This document shows, in pieces, positions 5,935 to 6,536 of a stretch of 6,536 nucleotides of DNA. The notes under the pieces were generated by a model, which saw only the letters and a program-made list of their open reading frames with translations, did no database searches and was not told where the DNA came from. The position numbers and the translations under genes were made by a program. The stretch covers positions 1 to 6,536 of the forward strand of contig JBFKOL010000257.1 of NCBI GenBank assembly GCA_041628815.1, read 5' to 3'. Every line of letters starts with the position of its first letter. Position 1 is the stretch's first letter. The DNA is from JBFKOL01 sp041628815. Its GTDB lineage: Bacteria > Bacteroidota > Bacteroidia > Chitinophagales > Saprospiraceae.

Positions 5935-5987
5935 AAAACCTGACTAATCCTCTTGATGATTTGTTGATGATCAGAGGAGTCAGTTTT
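5935..5987 (+). terminator. Intrinsic terminator of the TPR gene
   Basis: The stem is CTGACT (5940-5945) with AGTCAG (5978-5983), continued inward by CCTCT (5949-5953) with AGAGG (5973-5977) and GAT (5955-5957) with ATC (5970-5972), interrupted by an AAT bulge and a single T. An AAAA run before it can pair with the TTTT (5984-5987) after it, across one bulged C. It lies about 120 bases past the TPR stop, so the transcript would carry a long 3' leader or end earlier by another route. Confidence 0.6.
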
Positions 5988-6080
5988 AGAGGGTACGAAG
6001 AGCAAGGTGGACATAATGATATAGGCTTAACGTTAAAAGTTTGATAACCTTAATGTATTCCCACTCCATTCTTTCTTATT

Positions 6081-6141
6081 AGGGTCCTGACCCTACCATT
6101 TTGATCCCCAGACCCCATTTCAAAGGGCGTATTCCTGACCC
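6081..6141. repeat. GACCC repeat cluster with a perfect inverted repeat
   Basis: A palindrome AGGGTC-CT-GACCCT occupies 6081-6094. GACCC recurs at 6089, 6111 and 6137 (offsets 22 and 26), and CCTGACCC occurs twice (6086-6093 and 6134-6141). The cluster lies 38-98 bases before the start of the TonB-like gene, where an operator would be expected. The GC-rich motif stands out against an AT-rich spacer. Confidence 0.4.
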
Positions 6142-6178
6142 ATCTTTGAGTCATCACTAAAATTAAAATCTTATAATT

Positions 6179-6536
6179 ATGAAAACCCTTTGCACCCTTT
6201 TTATCGCTCTTGTTTCGTTACAAATTGCCTTCACTCAGGATGTAGCGGCTGTTATAAAATCATCTGCCACCGAAATAGAAATGCCTCCTTCTGCAGAGAC
6301 TCCGGCTATGATCGCCACCGATACCCGTGCCATCAAAGAATTGAGTGATAAAATGAAGAGATACTTGAAACTGCCGGAGCGTGTATTTGAATTCAATATT
6401 TCTGGCCGCGCAATGTTCAACGTTTACGTAGATGCCAATGGCAAAATAACCCAAGTGGAAACCCTGGAAAGTCTTGGCAGTGATGTAGACAACAGCATCG
6501 TCAAAGCCCTCCAAAGAGTGAAGAAAGTAAAGCCAC
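6179..6536 (+). CDS. TonB C-terminal-like secreted protein, truncated by the window edge
   Basis: The ATG at 6179 opens a frame that runs without a stop to the end of the window (119 complete codons). Residues 1-20 form a signal peptide, MKTLCTLFIALVSLQIAFTQ, with likely cleavage after the AFTQ region. A low-complexity linker with SSATEIEMPPSAETPA (28-43) follows, then a helix (50-65). From about residue 68 the sequence FNISGRAMFNVYVDANGKIT (72-91) matches the TonB C-terminal pattern (a strand, V-V--DG-I--V), continuing with VETLESLGSDVDNSIVKALQ (93-112) before the edge. In TonB-family proteins this domain contacts outer-membrane receptors, but many Bacteroidota proteins with this fold have a cleaved signal peptide and no TonB membrane anchor or proline-rich spacer, and their role is unknown. 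CATCTTTG (6141-6148), 30 bases upstream, resembles the TAnnTTTG promoter element at five of six positions without a good TTG partner. No Shine-Dalgarno is seen. Confidence 0.82.
   Translation, partial: MKTLCTLFIALVSLQIAFTQDVAAVIKSSATEIEMPPSAETPAMIATDTRAIKELSDKMKRYLKLPERVFEFNISGRAMFNVYVDANGKITQVETLESLGSDVDNSIVKALQRVKKVKP

Larger units (their letters stand above)
5813..6178. other. Noncoding spacer between the TPR gene and the TonB-like gene
   Basis: About 365 bases without a gene. The stretch holds the hairpin terminator at 5935-5987 and a cluster of GACCC motifs at 6081-6141. The last 90 bases are probably the promoter region of the gene starting at 6179. I see no tRNA or known riboswitch pattern. 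Confidence 0.55.

Noticed and set aside
1..6536. CRISPR array, tRNA, rRNA, toxin-antitoxin or defence island
   Set aside because: No regularly spaced identical repeats, no cloverleaf pattern, no small overlapping gene pair and no nuclease or helicase motifs were seen on either strand.

Overview
The window looks like chromosomal DNA from a Bacteroidota bacterium, probably from the Saprospiria/Chitinophagia side of the phylum. Supporting this are the near absence of Shine-Dalgarno sequences, a promoter candidate of the TTG / TAnnTTTG type, AT-rich spacers, and the gene types: a secreted protein with 42-residue TPR repeats, a TonB C-terminal-like secreted protein, and a glycine-zipper mini-protein. 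This placement is inferred from style and protein family, not from a marker gene.

Layout, left to right. Positions 1-268 hold no secure gene; a minus-strand frame reads like protein but is broken by a TGA, and a heptamer repeat lies at 246-265. A TetR-family regulator (269-871, minus) is divergent from an AlkB-type integral-membrane alkane/fatty-chain hydroxylase (1007-2044, plus). Their 135-bp shared spacer contains a long inverted repeat over a likely alkB promoter, and a second, smaller palindrome nearer tetR. After alkB comes about 480 bp without a convincing gene but rich in small palindromes. A strong intrinsic terminator (2471-2514) then ends a minus-strand 97-residue glycine-zipper protein (2526-2819). 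Next are a noncoding spacer, a small membrane-anchored protein (3174-3581), a 676-residue secreted TPR protein (3782-5812) with a hairpin terminator about 120 bp downstream, another noncoding spacer with GACCC repeats, and the first 119 codons of a TonB C-terminal-like secreted protein that runs off the right edge (6179 onward).

How the genes work together: the clearest functional unit is tetR-alkB, where the regulator probably represses the hydroxylase, and possibly itself, through the shared spacer. AlkB needs a rubredoxin and a rubredoxin reductase for electrons, and neither is encoded here. The remaining genes are separated by spacers of 200-370 bp, each with its own terminator or hairpin, so they look like single-gene transcription units and not an operon. 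I see no tRNA, rRNA, CRISPR array, complete insertion sequence or defence system, and no good evidence for a wholly new system. The most testable novelties are the tetR-alkB operator, the palindrome cluster downstream of alkB, and the architecture of the TPR protein.
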